Positions 8,545 to 17,339 of a stretch of DNA of 64,000 nucleotides are shown here, piece by piece. Both the position numbers and the translations under genes were made by a program. Each line of letters begins with the position of its first letter. The first letter of the stretch is position 1. The notes below the pieces were generated by a model. It worked only from the letters and a program-made list of their open reading frames with translations, made no database searches and was not told where the DNA came from. This DNA is from an uncultured Lachnospiraceae bacterium. GTDB lineage: Bacteria; Bacillota; Clostridia; Lachnospirales; Lachnospiraceae. The stretch covers positions 124,001 to 188,000 of the forward strand of contig CANQNN010000004.1 of NCBI GenBank assembly GCA_947625205.1, given 5' to 3'.

Positions 8545-10470
8545 TTATGGTACAGGTGTCAGTTTCATTTCTGTCCCATCGTCCGAGACAAAATACAGGA
8601 CGCCACAGGAGAAGTCCCCATCCTGCATCATCCCGCCAAACACAGCGTTCAGAACATCTTCGTTCTGCGCCGCACCCTCCTCCACATACAGATAAAGCGT
8701 GTGGGAATCTCGTATCTCCTGCACCATCCATTCCGCAGGAGCATCCGCAAGCGCAACGCTCCTGTATACTACCGGCACAGGCGACGCCTCATAAGATAGA
8801 TAACTGTTATTTACCCATCTCGGCTCATTTTCCTTTCTGATATACAATATCCTGCCGCCCGGATTTCCCGCAATATCCCGGTCTGCGTCTATATCGCGCA
8901 GCACCCCGAGAAACGCTTCCTCATTCTGTCCGATCATGGCCGCGCGCTGTGCCATCGCCGCATCCGTATCATGCCTGTAGCCGATGAGTCCATCATACCC
9001 GGCCCGGTATCCCGCTGTCAACGCCACAAAGAGAACAACGCTGAGATAAGCGCCGTACCTGCGCACAAAGGCTGGCATTTTACCGCTCGCAAAAACGCTA
9101 TCCGCGCGGTCCACCCATATGCCAGCAAGCAAAAAGAGCGTTCCGACGCTGAAAGGCGCACCGTATCTTTCAATGGACGAGATCATCCCGGACGCCTCCA
9201 GATACTGGGTCTCCATAGCAAAAACCGTGATGTGCGCCACAAAGATCACGGCGTAAATGATCGTGCCGCTGACCAGGCTGAATATGAGCACTGTTTTCCC
9301 CTCTTTTGGGCTTAACACCCCACACTTGAGCATAAGCACAATGATAAGGATAATGCACAGATACAGGCCAAGCGGCGTAAGATCGACTGCAATGCTTGTT
9401 TCCTTATGCATGGGTGCACTCACAAAAGCCCTGATAAACGCCGCGGCGAACTCGTTCTTATATCCTGAAAGGCTGTATTCATTGGTTGTAAGATATTTCA
9501 CCGCCGTCGATGTGGTCTTCGCCACCCTGCGGAATATAAGGCAGAACAGCATCCAACTGCCTCCTGTCAGGACCGGCATAGCCGCAGTGAACACAAACGC
9601 CCGCTTCTTCAGCTCTCCCCGGCGGTAGAACGCCAGAAAGACCAGCCCAAACAGCGCCCACACAAACCCGATGGATTTTATCAGCACCAAAACGCCCAGA
9701 TACAGGGCAAGCCGGCCGTAATAGAAAAACTCCGTCACGGCTTCACGGTCCGTCACCGCAAGAAGGAAACCGCCGTATACACACGCCATCGTCAGGTCGG
9801 CGCAAAATCCCGCGTACCCGTAGACCTCAGCAATGCCCGGAAACAGCCAGAGCGCCGCCGCCATGAGAAGCATCACCGGTATATTCCTGTCCTTCATCCT
9901 GCGCAGGATCGGAAACAAAAATACCAGATTCATCGTATAATAACCGACAAAGGCAAGACTCTCCCTGAATTCATGCGGATCCCAGTGAAGAAACCACCAC
10001 TTGATCAGCTGGGCCGCCGGCGGATAGTCACCGAATTCGGGCGCCACATTTGCATATTTCCCGGCAAACCCATTCAGATAATATAACGATTTCACATCCG
10101 CCGCCCAGAAATTGATATCGTCCCACCATGTCACAACCTTCGAGGACGTACACACAGCCACCGCAACCAGTAAAAAGACCGCCGTGATAAAGGACGGCTG
10201 CGCCATATTATGCAGACATTGACTGATACACGCCCGCCGGGTCTGCTTTGCCCGGCTTACGAACCATATCAAAACCGCCGCTGCAGCGACTCCCTCGACG
10301 CCATCGATCCACGACAGACGGTGCATCACGGCCAGCGCATAAAGAACAAGCACCTGCACGCAGACAAAGACCGGCAGTATCTCCACCAGACTTGTCCGGA
10401 AAACATATGCCAGAAAAGATATACAGATAAGTACAGCACAGATGTGCATTACAGCCGTAAAATATATCAT
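8545..10470 (-). CDS. Large polytopic membrane protein, GT-C glycosyltransferase-like
   Basis: This 641-residue protein has roughly a dozen hydrophobic segments in its first 480 residues and a soluble C-terminal domain of about 140 residues. A stretch with WWDDINFWAADVKSLYYLN after the early membrane helices resembles the acidic loop of lipid-linked-sugar (GT-C) transferases. I do not recognise a specific family. Its pairing with a DPM1/GtrA-type enzyme suggests it uses the lipid-linked sugar to glycosylate a surface polymer; that is inference. ATG 10470 is supported by GAGG 9 nt upstream. Confidence 0.7.
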   Translation of the reverse strand: MIYFTAVMHICAVLICISFLAYVFRTSLVEILPVFVCVQVLVLYALAVMHRLSWIDGVEGVAAAAVLIWFVSRAKQTRRACISQCLHNMAQPSFITAVFLLVAVAVCTSSKVVTWWDDINFWAADVKSLYYLNGFAGKYANVAPEFGDYPPAAQLIKWWFLHWDPHEFRESLAFVGYYTMNLVFLFPILRRMKDRNIPVMLLMAAALWLFPGIAEVYGYAGFCADLTMACVYGGFLLAVTDREAVTEFFYYGRLALYLGVLVLIKSIGFVWALFGLVFLAFYRRGELKKRAFVFTAAMPVLTGGSWMLFCLIFRRVAKTTSTAVKYLTTNEYSLSGYKNEFAAAFIRAFVSAPMHKETSIAVDLTPLGLYLCIILIIVLMLKCGVLSPKEGKTVLIFSLVSGTIIYAVIFVAHITVFAMETQYLEASGMISSIERYGAPFSVGTLFLLAGIWVDRADSVFASGKMPAFVRRYGAYLSVVLFVALTAGYRAGYDGLIGYRHDTDAAMAQRAAMIGQNEEAFLGVLRDIDADRDIAGNPGGRILYIRKENEPRWVNNSYLSYEASPVPVVYRSVALADAPAEWMVQEIRDSHTLYLYVEEGAAQNEDVLNAVFGGMMQDGDFSCGVLYFVSDDGTEMKLTPVP

Positions 10471-10564
10471 ATCGCCAACCTCGCAGCCCTGCGCCGGAAC
10501 AGATGTCGTACAGGCGCAGGGACATAACGCCCGCATAAGCAGTTCTTTCTTCCGTTACACAACA

Positions 10565-10590
10565 TCACCCTGCCACTGCTGACAGGGTGA
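10565..10590 (-). terminator. Hairpin after hpf, possible terminator
   Basis: An 8-bp perfect stem (TCACCCTG / CAGGGTGA, 10-nt loop) sits between hpf and the next gene. There is no strong U-run on the minus strand, so it may be a processing or weak termination site. Confidence 0.45.
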
Positions 10591-10608
10591 TTTACAATTC
10601 CTAATTTA

Positions 10609-11136
10609 CTAATTCTCCGGCTCGATCAGTCCGTAAGTATTGCCTTTTCTCTTGTAGACCACATTGACCTGATCCGTCTCCGCATTGCAGAACACGAAGA
10701 AGCTGTGCCCGAGCAGTTCCATTTGAACGCAGGCATCTTCCGGATACATCGGCTTGATATCAAATTTCTTGGTCCGGATGATCTGTACCTCCTCGTCCTC
10801 CAGATAATCCTTTTCAACAAATTCCTGTTTAAAACAGGACGCCGCCTGCTTCTTATCGATCAGTTTATTCTTGTATTTCTTCAGCTGCCGCTCAATGATC
10901 TCCTCCACCAGATCAATGGATACATACATATCGCTGCTGACCTGCTCGGAACGAATGATATTTCCTTTCACCGGTATCGTTACTTCTATTTTCTGCCTTT
11001 CTTTCTCCACGCTTAAGGTAACGTGCACTTCCGTATCCTCGGCAAAATATTTCTCCAGCTTGCCGATTTTATCTTCTACCGCCGATCTTAAGCCTTCCGT
11101 CACTTCAATATTTTTCCCAACAATTGTAAATTTCAT
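10609..11136 (-). CDS. hpf: Ribosome hibernation promoting factor, long form
   Basis: This 175-residue protein binds idle 70S ribosomes and, through its C-terminal domain, pairs them into 100S dimers. Residues 1-100 are the S30AE/YfiA domain (MKFTIVGKNIEVTEGLR start, basic stretch with DKKQAA). The C-terminal domain of about 55 residues contains KFDIKPMYPEDACVQMELLGHSFFVF, the dimerisation motif region of long HPFs, noted here only in part: KPMYPEDACVQME. ATG 11136 is better spaced from AAAGGG than the in-frame starts upstream. It is monocistronic-looking, with its own promoter, and secA is not next to it in this window. Confidence 0.93.
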   Translation of the reverse strand: MKFTIVGKNIEVTEGLRSAVEDKIGKLEKYFAEDTEVHVTLSVEKERQKIEVTIPVKGNIIRSEQVSSDMYVSIDLVEEIIERQLKKYKNKLIDKKQAASCFKQEFVEKDYLEDEEVQIIRTKKFDIKPMYPEDACVQMELLGHSFFVFCNAETDQVNVVYKRKGNTYGLIEPEN

Positions 11137-11171
11137 ATCACTCATCCCTTTCATTGGATTATTGTGTATCT

Positions 11172-11201
11172 ATTATACCATATTTTGTCACCCCGTTGCA
11201 A
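11172..11201 (-). promoter_or_regulatory. Promoter of hpf
   Basis: Minus strand: TTGCAA (11196-11201), 18-bp spacer, TATAAT (11172-11177), placing the start about 30 nt before the gene. Confidence 0.75.
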
Positions 11202-11353
11202 CAATCCGCCAGAGATGTTTCATCTTTTTTGTCCCTGTAACCGCCGGACAGTTTTATACCATTTTCGCCATAAAACGTTTTTTCATGACATCTACACAAA
11301 ACGTCCGTTCTTTTAGTTTCCATAAAATATGCCGTTATCTGCGCCGAAAAAAT

Positions 11354-11425
11354 TGTGGATAACGTGGATAATTCAGTGTATAAGTCCATTTTTCAATAAA
11401 AAGAACACCATTTTTATGTGGATAA
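11354..11425. promoter_or_regulatory. Cluster of three DnaA-box sequences in an AT-rich gap
   Basis: The 11202-11552 gap holds no convincing gene. Within it, TGTGGATAA at 11354-11362 and 11417-11425 are exact matches to the DnaA box (TTATCCACA on the other strand), and CGTGGATAA at 11363-11371, directly abutting the first, differs by one base. All three have the same orientation. The surroundings are AT-rich. The rest of the gap shows nothing else I can name. Confidence 0.55.
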
Positions 11426-11552
11426 CGCATTTTCCGTTCCATGCCCGAAATAACGGGTGCGCTCAAATATTTGTACAAGATATACAAAGAAGCCAAATTG
11501 CAAGCAACAAATTATTCTTTTCCCGGAAACGCGGCATCTTGATATCATAAAA

Positions 11553-11576
11553 GGGCGGCTGAAAAATCAGCCGCCC
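11553..11576 (-). terminator. Terminator after the NlpC/P60 gene
   Basis: A perfect 10-bp stem (GGGCGGCTGA / TCAGCCGCCC) with a 4-nt loop is followed on the minus strand by TTTTATG. Confidence 0.88.
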
Positions 11577-11635
11577 AAATATCATTATATGTCATTATAT
11601 GATTCCGCATATCATCCCCGTCAGGCGCGATACAG

Positions 11636-12955
11636 CTAGAAGATTCTCCTGATCGAAAGGACGGAACGGTATGTCGCGTTGGATACGATGATTCCCGTCC
11701 TGGACGTGGATGCATGCACGATCTGTCCGTTACCTATATAAATTGCCACATGACCGGAATAGCACATGATATCACCGGGCTGTGCATTCTCAATACCGTT
11801 GACTGCAGCGCCCACGCTTCTGTCAGCTGCGGATGAATGCGGCAGGCTTACGCCGAAATTCTGATATACGCTCATAACGAAACCGGAGCAGTCCGCACCG
11901 TTCGTCAGACTCGTGCCGCCATACACGTACGGATTGCCCACGAACTGCAATGCAAAGCTCGCCACATCCGCGCCCGTGCTTCCCGTAGGGCTTGCATAAG
12001 TCTTGCCGTTATCGCTTGTGGTACTGCCGGAAGAAGAGGCATTCTCCGCCATCTTCCTGGTGGCCGCTTCTTTTGCAGCCTTTCTTGCCGCTTCTTCCCT
12101 GGCAAGTCTGGCTTTCTCTTCTTCTATAGATTCCGCTTTGACAAATTCGGTAGATAAGGTCACATAATCCGTTGAGACGTATCCGTCACCTTCCTCCATG
12201 TTGATCTTGACCCAGCCGTCCAGCTCTTCCAGAACGATCAACTGGTCGCCGATCGGAACAAGTCCAAGCACCGCCTCGTCAAGTCCGGGCTGCTCACGAA
12301 CCTTAAGCGTCGTGGTCGTAACCGTAGCGATACGCGTACCGACTTCCTTCGCATACTCTACAGCCTCATCTCCGGTCACGCAAAACTCTCCTTTGACATA
12401 ACCTTCCACGGAACCGGAACTGATCTTGTACCATCCGTCCTGTTCCTCAATAAAGTTGCCGACCGACTTGTCGTACAGTTTACCTACTATATTTCCTTCC
12501 TCGCTCGGAAGATCCCTGACATTCACATAATCGTTGACCCTGGCAATAACCAGATTCTTAAAGCTCTCTTCCTCTTCCGAAAGCCCTGTGTTCGCCGCTT
12601 TCTTCAGATCCTCCGTGTATCCCCTGCTGACAACGATCGTATCCACGATCTCTTTGTCCGGCGCTACGCTTACTTTATCTTCGGTGCTCGCCAGATCTGC
12701 AAAATTACTGATCTGCGCACTGCCGATGCTCAGCTCGCTTCCCGAATCCGGCACAGCTGCCGCAGACTTCTTCGACTCTTCCTGTAAAGAAGACAGGGAA
12801 GTCGATTTATCCTCACTCTGTAACATAAAGTCAATGCCGGAGGAAGGTAAAACAGAACCGATATCTCCGCTGGCTTCTACATCGAGTCCAAAACCTGTAA
12901 ATGTAATAGCCGCTGCCATTGCACATGCCGCTATTCTTACATATCTTTTCTTCAT
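11636..12955 (-). CDS. Secreted NlpC/P60 endopeptidase with two SH3 domains
   Basis: This 439-residue cell-wall hydrolase starts with a signal peptide (MKKRYVRIAACAMAAAITF, cleavage near residue 29). Two bacterial SH3 domains follow (about 135-200 and 208-270), each with a YVNVRDLPS or TLKVREQPG type motif. Next comes an Ala/Glu/Lys-rich charged linker (about 275-305). The C-terminal NlpC/P60 domain (about 325-439) has catalytic Cys in GADCSGFVMS and His in GHVAIYIGNG. Such enzymes cut D-Glu to diamino-acid bonds in peptidoglycan stem peptides. A consensus promoter and a WalR-type box lie directly upstream, fitting a growth-controlled autolysin. Confidence 0.93.
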   Translation of the reverse strand: MKKRYVRIAACAMAAAITFTGFGLDVEASGDIGSVLPSSGIDFMLQSEDKSTSLSSLQEESKKSAAAVPDSGSELSIGSAQISNFADLASTEDKVSVAPDKEIVDTIVVSRGYTEDLKKAANTGLSEEEESFKNLVIARVNDYVNVRDLPSEEGNIVGKLYDKSVGNFIEEQDGWYKISSGSVEGYVKGEFCVTGDEAVEYAKEVGTRIATVTTTTLKVREQPGLDEAVLGLVPIGDQLIVLEELDGWVKINMEEGDGYVSTDYVTLSTEFVKAESIEEEKARLAREEAARKAAKEAATRKMAENASSSGSTTSDNGKTYASPTGSTGADVASFALQFVGNPYVYGGTSLTNGADCSGFVMSVYQNFGVSLPHSSAADRSVGAAVNGIENAQPGDIMCYSGHVAIYIGNGQIVHASTSRTGIIVSNATYRSVLSIRRIF

Positions 12956-12969
12956 AAGTTACCTCATTT

Positions 12970-12986
12970 GTTACAAATTTGTTACA
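12970..12986 (-). promoter_or_regulatory. WalR (YycF) binding site, exact consensus
   Basis: On the minus strand TGTAAC-AAATT-TGTAAC exactly fits the WalR pattern TGTWAH-N5-TGTWAH. It lies just downstream of the predicted start of transcription, a position that in known WalR targets tends to mean repression. A further single half-site (TTTGTAACAAA) is at about 13105-13115. Confidence 0.75.
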
Positions 12987-12996
12987 TTACGGCAAT

Positions 12997-13025
12997 AATA
13001 TAACATTGGAACGGCGTTTTGTCAA
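12997..13025 (-). promoter_or_regulatory. Promoter of the NlpC/P60 gene
   Basis: Minus strand: TTGACA (13020-13025), 17-bp spacer, TATATT (12997-13002). This is close to the sigma-A consensus. Confidence 0.85.
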
Positions 13026-13125
13026 CTACAGCATATATGCCATCAAACAGCGTATTTACGCAATTTCTTGTGTCCGTTAAATAATTTTCATAAAATTTTC
13101 ATATTTGTAACAAATAAAGATACGT

Positions 13126-14124
13126 TCATTTTAATCCCGCCAGATACCGTTCCGCCGCCGCCACAGCGCAGGCTCCGTCCGCCACAGCGGTAACGATCTG
13201 CCTGACCTGTTTGGTCCGTATATCGCCTGCGGCAAAGATTCCGTCCGTTCCTGTGACACAGTCCTCCCCCGCTATGACATAGCCCTGCCCGTCACAGGCG
13301 ACAGCCTCCCTGAATGCCTCTGTGTCAGGCTTCATCCCCACTGCGATGAACACGCCGTCCACCTTCAGGTCCTGTGTAGGTTCGCCCGAACCGGGCCGGG
13401 ATGTATCAGCCGCGGCAAACGTTGTGTCCTCGTCCGCTGCCAGAAGCTCAGCCCCCTTCTTCTGCCCGGCAGCCCGGACCAGCTTCACGCCCTCCACCTG
13501 TTCCGTGCCGTATATGCTCTGCACCGTCCTGTTCCACAATATCTCCACGTTACCGCATGACTTAAGCTTTTCCTGTAGAGAGCCCGCCGCGCGAAGGCTG
13601 TCCCGCCTGTGTATGAGATACACCTTCCTGCATATACGCGCTAAATAGACGGCGTCCTCCGCCGCCACATCGCCGCCGCCCACGACTGCCACATCTTTCC
13701 CTTTAAAAAAGGCCCCATCGCAGGTGGCGCAGTACGACACGCCTTTTCCCTTGTATTCTTCTTCTCCCGGGACGCCGAGCGTCGAATGCTGCGCGCCGGC
13801 GGCAATAATCAGCGTCTTTGCTTCATAGCGCTTCCCATCCGCAGTCTCCACGATTTTGACTGCGCCTCCGTCGCGTACCGCGCTGACCGTGGACGTCTTA
13901 AACTCTGCGCCCGCGGCGTCCGCGTGCTCCTTAAACTTCATTCCCAGGTCAAAGCCGTTGATGCCGGGCATACCGAGATAATTATCCACCTCATAAGTAT
14001 TTAGTACCTGACCACCGCTCATCGGATTCTCTTCTATGACGAGCAGGTCCAGTCCCGCCCGCTTTCCGTATACCGCCGCCGACAGGCCCGCCGGACCGGA
14101 ACCGATAATGATAAGATCGTACAC
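13126..14124 (-). CDS. trxB: Thioredoxin-disulfide reductase
   Basis: This FAD enzyme reduces thioredoxin with NADPH. The N-terminal dinucleotide motif is IIIGSGPAGLSAA. The redox-active pair is C-A-T-C at about residues 132-135. The second nucleotide motif is GGGDVAAEDA, and the HRRDS motif favours NADPH. A C-terminal GDIRTK motif is present. I prefer GTG at 14124 (giving MYDLIIIGSGPAG) because AGAGG sits 9 nt upstream; an ATG at 14145 is also open but has no spaced site. At 332 residues it is about 25 longer than most TrxB, owing to an Ala/Asp-rich insert before the DGVFIAVG motif. Confidence 0.92.
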   Translation of the reverse strand: MYDLIIIGSGPAGLSAAVYGKRAGLDLLVIEENPMSGGQVLNTYEVDNYLGMPGINGFDLGMKFKEHADAAGAEFKTSTVSAVRDGGAVKIVETADGKRYEAKTLIIAAGAQHSTLGVPGEEEYKGKGVSYCATCDGAFFKGKDVAVVGGGDVAAEDAVYLARICRKVYLIHRRDSLRAAGSLQEKLKSCGNVEILWNRTVQSIYGTEQVEGVKLVRAAGQKKGAELLAADEDTTFAAADTSRPGSGEPTQDLKVDGVFIAVGMKPDTEAFREAVACDGQGYVIAGEDCVTGTDGIFAAGDIRTKQVRQIVTAVADGACAVAAAERYLAGLK

Positions 14125-14139
14125 CGTGATTTTCCTCTC

Positions 14140-14200
14140 TTTCATACTTTCATACTTCTACTTTCATGCTTCTATGCTTTCACACTTCTATACTTTCATG
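14140..14200 (-). repeat. Degenerate short tandem repeats in the trxB leader
   Basis: About four imperfect 13-16-nt units of the form GAAAGTATAGAAGTAT precede trxB. The rest of the 14201-14498 gap is an AT-rich stretch (14350-14460) with several TATA-like runs between the divergent trxB and dehydrogenase genes; no promoter there is clear enough to call. Confidence 0.5.
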
Positions 14201-14498
14201 CTGCACAATTCCCGCCAGCGCAGGCGAGTCCAGAGGCAAGTCCAAAGGATCCGCTTATGGCGCTTACGGTATTGTGGTATTGTGAAAGGTATTGTTAAAT
14301 CTGAAGATAACAAATATAATAAGTATAGCGTCTGCTACAATAAATTATTATAACACCCGACGCGCAATTTATATACAAAATATATACATATGCAGATATG
14401 CACATTTATATATTTATATTTTGAAAATATACGCACAGACAGTTTATTTATATGCTATATGCTGAGACACAGTTGTGACACCGGAAAGGGAAAAAGAG

Positions 14499-15248
14499 AT
14501 GGGAAACATGGATACGCAGAATCCTTCTGACAAAAAATACGCCCTGGTCACCGGCGCTTCCCGCGGCATCGGATGCGCCATTGCCGAATGCCTTGCAAAA
14601 GAGGGCTATCACCTTTTTCTGACATGCAGACATTCCGCCGACAGATTGACCGAATTAGCCAATCGCTTAATGGAAGAATATGACATTAATGTCATTCCAG
14701 TCGTTGCAGATATGGGAAAATATGAAGATGTATCAGAACTTTTCAGGCAGATCAATCATCTTGACGTACTTGTCAATAATGCAGGCGTTTCTTATGTGGG
14801 CCTGCTGCACGAGATGTCTGTCGCCGAATGGCGGGAAGTGATGAACACCAATCTGGACGCGCTTTTCTATACGTGTAAATATGCCGTTCCGCTGATGCTG
14901 CAACACCACAGCGGCAAGATCATCAACATTTCCTCTGTCTGGGGCAGCGTGGGCGCCTCCACGGAGACAGCCTACTCAGCCTCGAAAGGCGGCGTCAACA
15001 GCTTTACAAAAGCGCTGGCCAAAGAGCTTGCGCCAAGCGGCATTCAGGTCAACGCCATCGCCTGCGGCGTGATCGACACGGATATGAATAAATGCTTTTC
15101 TGCCGAGGAAATGAATGCCCTGCGTCAAGAAATTCCAGCTGACCGTATTGGTCAACCATATGAAGTGGCTCAGACAGTGCTTTCTCTCCTTCACGCACCC
15201 GATTATCTGACCGGCCAGATCATCACGCTGGACGGTGGATGGACGTAA
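14499..15248 (+). CDS. SDR-family 3-oxoacyl-ACP reductase-like oxidoreductase
   Basis: This 249-residue short-chain dehydrogenase has TGASRGIG for NAD(P) binding, NNAGVSYVG, the catalytic Ser in NISSVWG, and YSASKGG with the catalytic Tyr and Lys. The C terminus ends ITLDGGWT, typical of FabG-like SDRs. The substrate is unknown; it is not in a fatty-acid gene cluster, so I avoid the name fabG. ATG 14499 follows AAAGGG by 9 nt; GTG 14475 and ATG 14508 are alternatives. It is one of few plus-strand genes in this half of the window and faces the CotH gene. Confidence 0.87.
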   Translation: MGNMDTQNPSDKKYALVTGASRGIGCAIAECLAKEGYHLFLTCRHSADRLTELANRLMEEYDINVIPVVADMGKYEDVSELFRQINHLDVLVNNAGVSYVGLLHEMSVAEWREVMNTNLDALFYTCKYAVPLMLQHHSGKIINISSVWGSVGASTETAYSASKGGVNSFTKALAKELAPSGIQVNAIACGVIDTDMNKCFSAEEMNALRQEIPADRIGQPYEVAQTVLSLLHAPDYLTGQIITLDGGWT

Positions 15249-15249
15249 C

Positions 15250-15284
15250 GCAGATAGCAGCCGCCTCCACCTTGACGGCCTTCC
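15250..15284. repeat. Left copy of 35-bp direct repeat flanking the VTC-CotH module
   Basis: This copy matches 18956-18990 at 34 of 35 positions. The right copy is coding sequence for the last residues of ybaK, so this one looks like a detached tail of that gene lying just after the dehydrogenase stop codon. Confidence 0.85.
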
Positions 15285-15313
15285 CGCCGTATTTCTGTGC
15301 GGCCGCTATCTGC
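15250..15313. terminator. Bidirectional hairpin between convergent SDR and CotH genes
   Basis: 15250-15264 and 15299-15313 are complementary at 14 of 15 bases with a 34-nt intervening loop. The hairpin sits at the meeting point of the two convergent genes. There is no clear U-run, so termination is inferred from position. Confidence 0.45.
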
Positions 15314-17339
15314 AGAGCGTCAGCATGGTTGCATCCGCATCACGTTCATCAAAAGCTTCGTACCGCAGCATCACATCATCGAGCACTGTATCTGTTCCGG
15401 GATCCATCACCGTGATCCGCACCGATGCCCCATTGTCGCTTCGGTCTGCCCAATATGCCTTCTGCACCTCTGTCAGCGCCTCCTGTCCCCGCACGCTTCT
15501 GTCTTCTCCGCTCCCGCACAGTACGAACACGCTTCCTGCAGCGTCGGTATTCTCCGGTGTCACGCCAAGCGCCGCAAAAGACGCTGCATAACGCTCATCC
15601 TGCAAAACCGCAGGGTCATTGAGCTTAAGGATCACCGTATGATCCACATAACGCAGCGCCTGCAGATAAAATACCGCGTCGGTGAATGTGTCAAGCTGCA
15701 CCTGCAGTTCATATCCCGTCCGCCCATCCTCATGCGTCCTGTCAAGCTCTTCATAATAGCGGTCCATCTCCCGCAGCCTTTCCTGTACATACGACCGGAA
15801 TGTGTTAAGCCCGTCTGCCGCATCCGCATAGGTGCCATCCGGCCACCGGTCCATCTCCCGCAGATATGCGCCCGACAGATAGATCTCCCTCTCGTATTCG
15901 TCCAGCATGGCCCCGATCGCTTCCCAGGACCAGGCCGTCCCGCGCAGTTGTGTATACTTCTCATATATTTTATCCCAGGCCGCCTTATCACCGTTTACCA
16001 GGATCTGGTTCAGATAGCCGCTCTGCATCAGTACATGATTGGACGGCCCCAGCGCGTACGGCGTGACCAAATTGACCGACAGATCGTTGGCAAACCAGTT
16101 GCCCCAGGTAAGATCCATATCCCACGGAGCATACAGCGCCGTCGGACCGTCCTCTCCCTCTCTGACCGCCAAATACAGGTTCTTGATATTCTTCCCGCTG
16201 ACATTGTCGCCACCCTGTATCAAATCAAAAAACAAATAGATATTTATCGCATTGTCAATGTCAATTCCCCGGTACAATCCCACCGTATCATCGCGTTTTT
16301 CCCACAGGGAATAATAATAGTCAAGAAGCGGCTCCCAGTTTTTGTCCGCCTCGCTGATCGTTCCCTTGATCCGGAACCCGACAGGATTGCCGCCTTCGGT
16401 AAAAGAAATGTTACCGTCCGTATACCAGATCACGCTTTTATACAGTCCTTCTCCTGGGGATGCGGGATCCATCATCATCTGCTTCTCATCGATCGGGTAG
16501 CCCAGCGCGTACAATCCCCAGTACTCGCCGTTCATAAACAGCTCCAAATACTTATATTCCATTCCCGTATCGATCCCCTGCGCGTTGTCTCTGGCGCAAG
16601 AGTACTTCCACAGATTGGCGCAAAAAACGTTCCTCACCTTTTCCTGATCGTTGTAAGCCGGATAGAGGATCCAATCGTCATCCTGACGCATCCCCAACAG
16701 CGACACTTGATTAAAACGGGTATGACCGCCGACTGATTCCTGAATAAGCGACAAGCGGTATCCTTTTTTCGGAAACGCCTTCGTTGTGTTGCCGCGCACA
16801 TGAATCGTTCCGTCCGATACCGTAACACGGTTCACAGCCCCGTCCGCATTATCAAACAGCGTCATGTGCATGGCGGCCACATCCTCCCCGATCTGCCCCT
16901 CTCCATATTCGATATTCATAACGGGAAGCGTCGTGCACTTCAGCGTATACCTGGCATAAGCTTTATCGGTATAGAGGATAAAAGGGATGCCGGTGTTGTC
17001 CGCGATCACCTCATCCGTGATACGCTCCTTAAGAAAAGCGATCTTTACGCCCTTCTCCCTGCTCTGTATCCTGATATGCGGATCATAAGCCCCTTCCTCT
17101 CCCTGTACCAGCGAATAATAGTATGTGCCTGTTCCGGCGTCATACTGCAGGATCTGTTCATCGAAGACCAATCCGGACGGCAGTCCCAGTACCGCGCTGC
17201 GCCCGTCCATAATAGCCTCGAACGCATCTACCGCTTCTATGCACTCAGAGTAGCGCACCTGCCCGCGTCCAAAATATAACAGGCATATCCCTGCCAGCAC
17301 CGATAAGACCAATACGGCTAACCCTATTTTCTTTTTCAT
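15306..17339 (-). CDS. CotH kinase family protein, membrane-anchored
   Basis: This 677-residue protein has one N-terminal membrane segment (about residues 5-25) and an extracytoplasmic CotH-type kinase-like domain. Recognisable motifs are IHVRGNTTKAFPKKGYRLSL, DDWILYPAYNDQEKVRN, YLELFMNGEYWGLY and the metal-site-like YAPWDMDLTWGN. CotH proteins phosphorylate spore-coat proteins in Bacillus; outside spores the targets are unknown. The start ATG at 17339 overlaps the stop of the DUF4956 gene (TGATG), so translation is coupled. Order VTC, DUF4956, CotH is a recurring module, possibly linked to polyphosphate or surface phosphorylation. Confidence 0.9.
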   Translation of the reverse strand: MKKKIGLAVLVLSVLAGICLLYFGRGQVRYSECIEAVDAFEAIMDGRSAVLGLPSGLVFDEQILQYDAGTGTYYYSLVQGEEGAYDPHIRIQSREKGVKIAFLKERITDEVIADNTGIPFILYTDKAYARYTLKCTTLPVMNIEYGEGQIGEDVAAMHMTLFDNADGAVNRVTVSDGTIHVRGNTTKAFPKKGYRLSLIQESVGGHTRFNQVSLLGMRQDDDWILYPAYNDQEKVRNVFCANLWKYSCARDNAQGIDTGMEYKYLELFMNGEYWGLYALGYPIDEKQMMMDPASPGEGLYKSVIWYTDGNISFTEGGNPVGFRIKGTISEADKNWEPLLDYYYSLWEKRDDTVGLYRGIDIDNAINIYLFFDLIQGGDNVSGKNIKNLYLAVREGEDGPTALYAPWDMDLTWGNWFANDLSVNLVTPYALGPSNHVLMQSGYLNQILVNGDKAAWDKIYEKYTQLRGTAWSWEAIGAMLDEYEREIYLSGAYLREMDRWPDGTYADAADGLNTFRSYVQERLREMDRYYEELDRTHEDGRTGYELQVQLDTFTDAVFYLQALRYVDHTVILKLNDPAVLQDERYAASFAALGVTPENTDAAGSVFVLCGSGEDRSVRGQEALTEVQKAYWADRSDNGASVRITVMDPGTDTVLDDVMLRYEAFDERDADATMLTLCR

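Noticed and set aside
11354-11425. Chromosomal origin of replication
   Set aside because: Only three boxes, no dnaA or dnaN nearby and no obvious unwinding element; a titration or regulatory cluster is safer.
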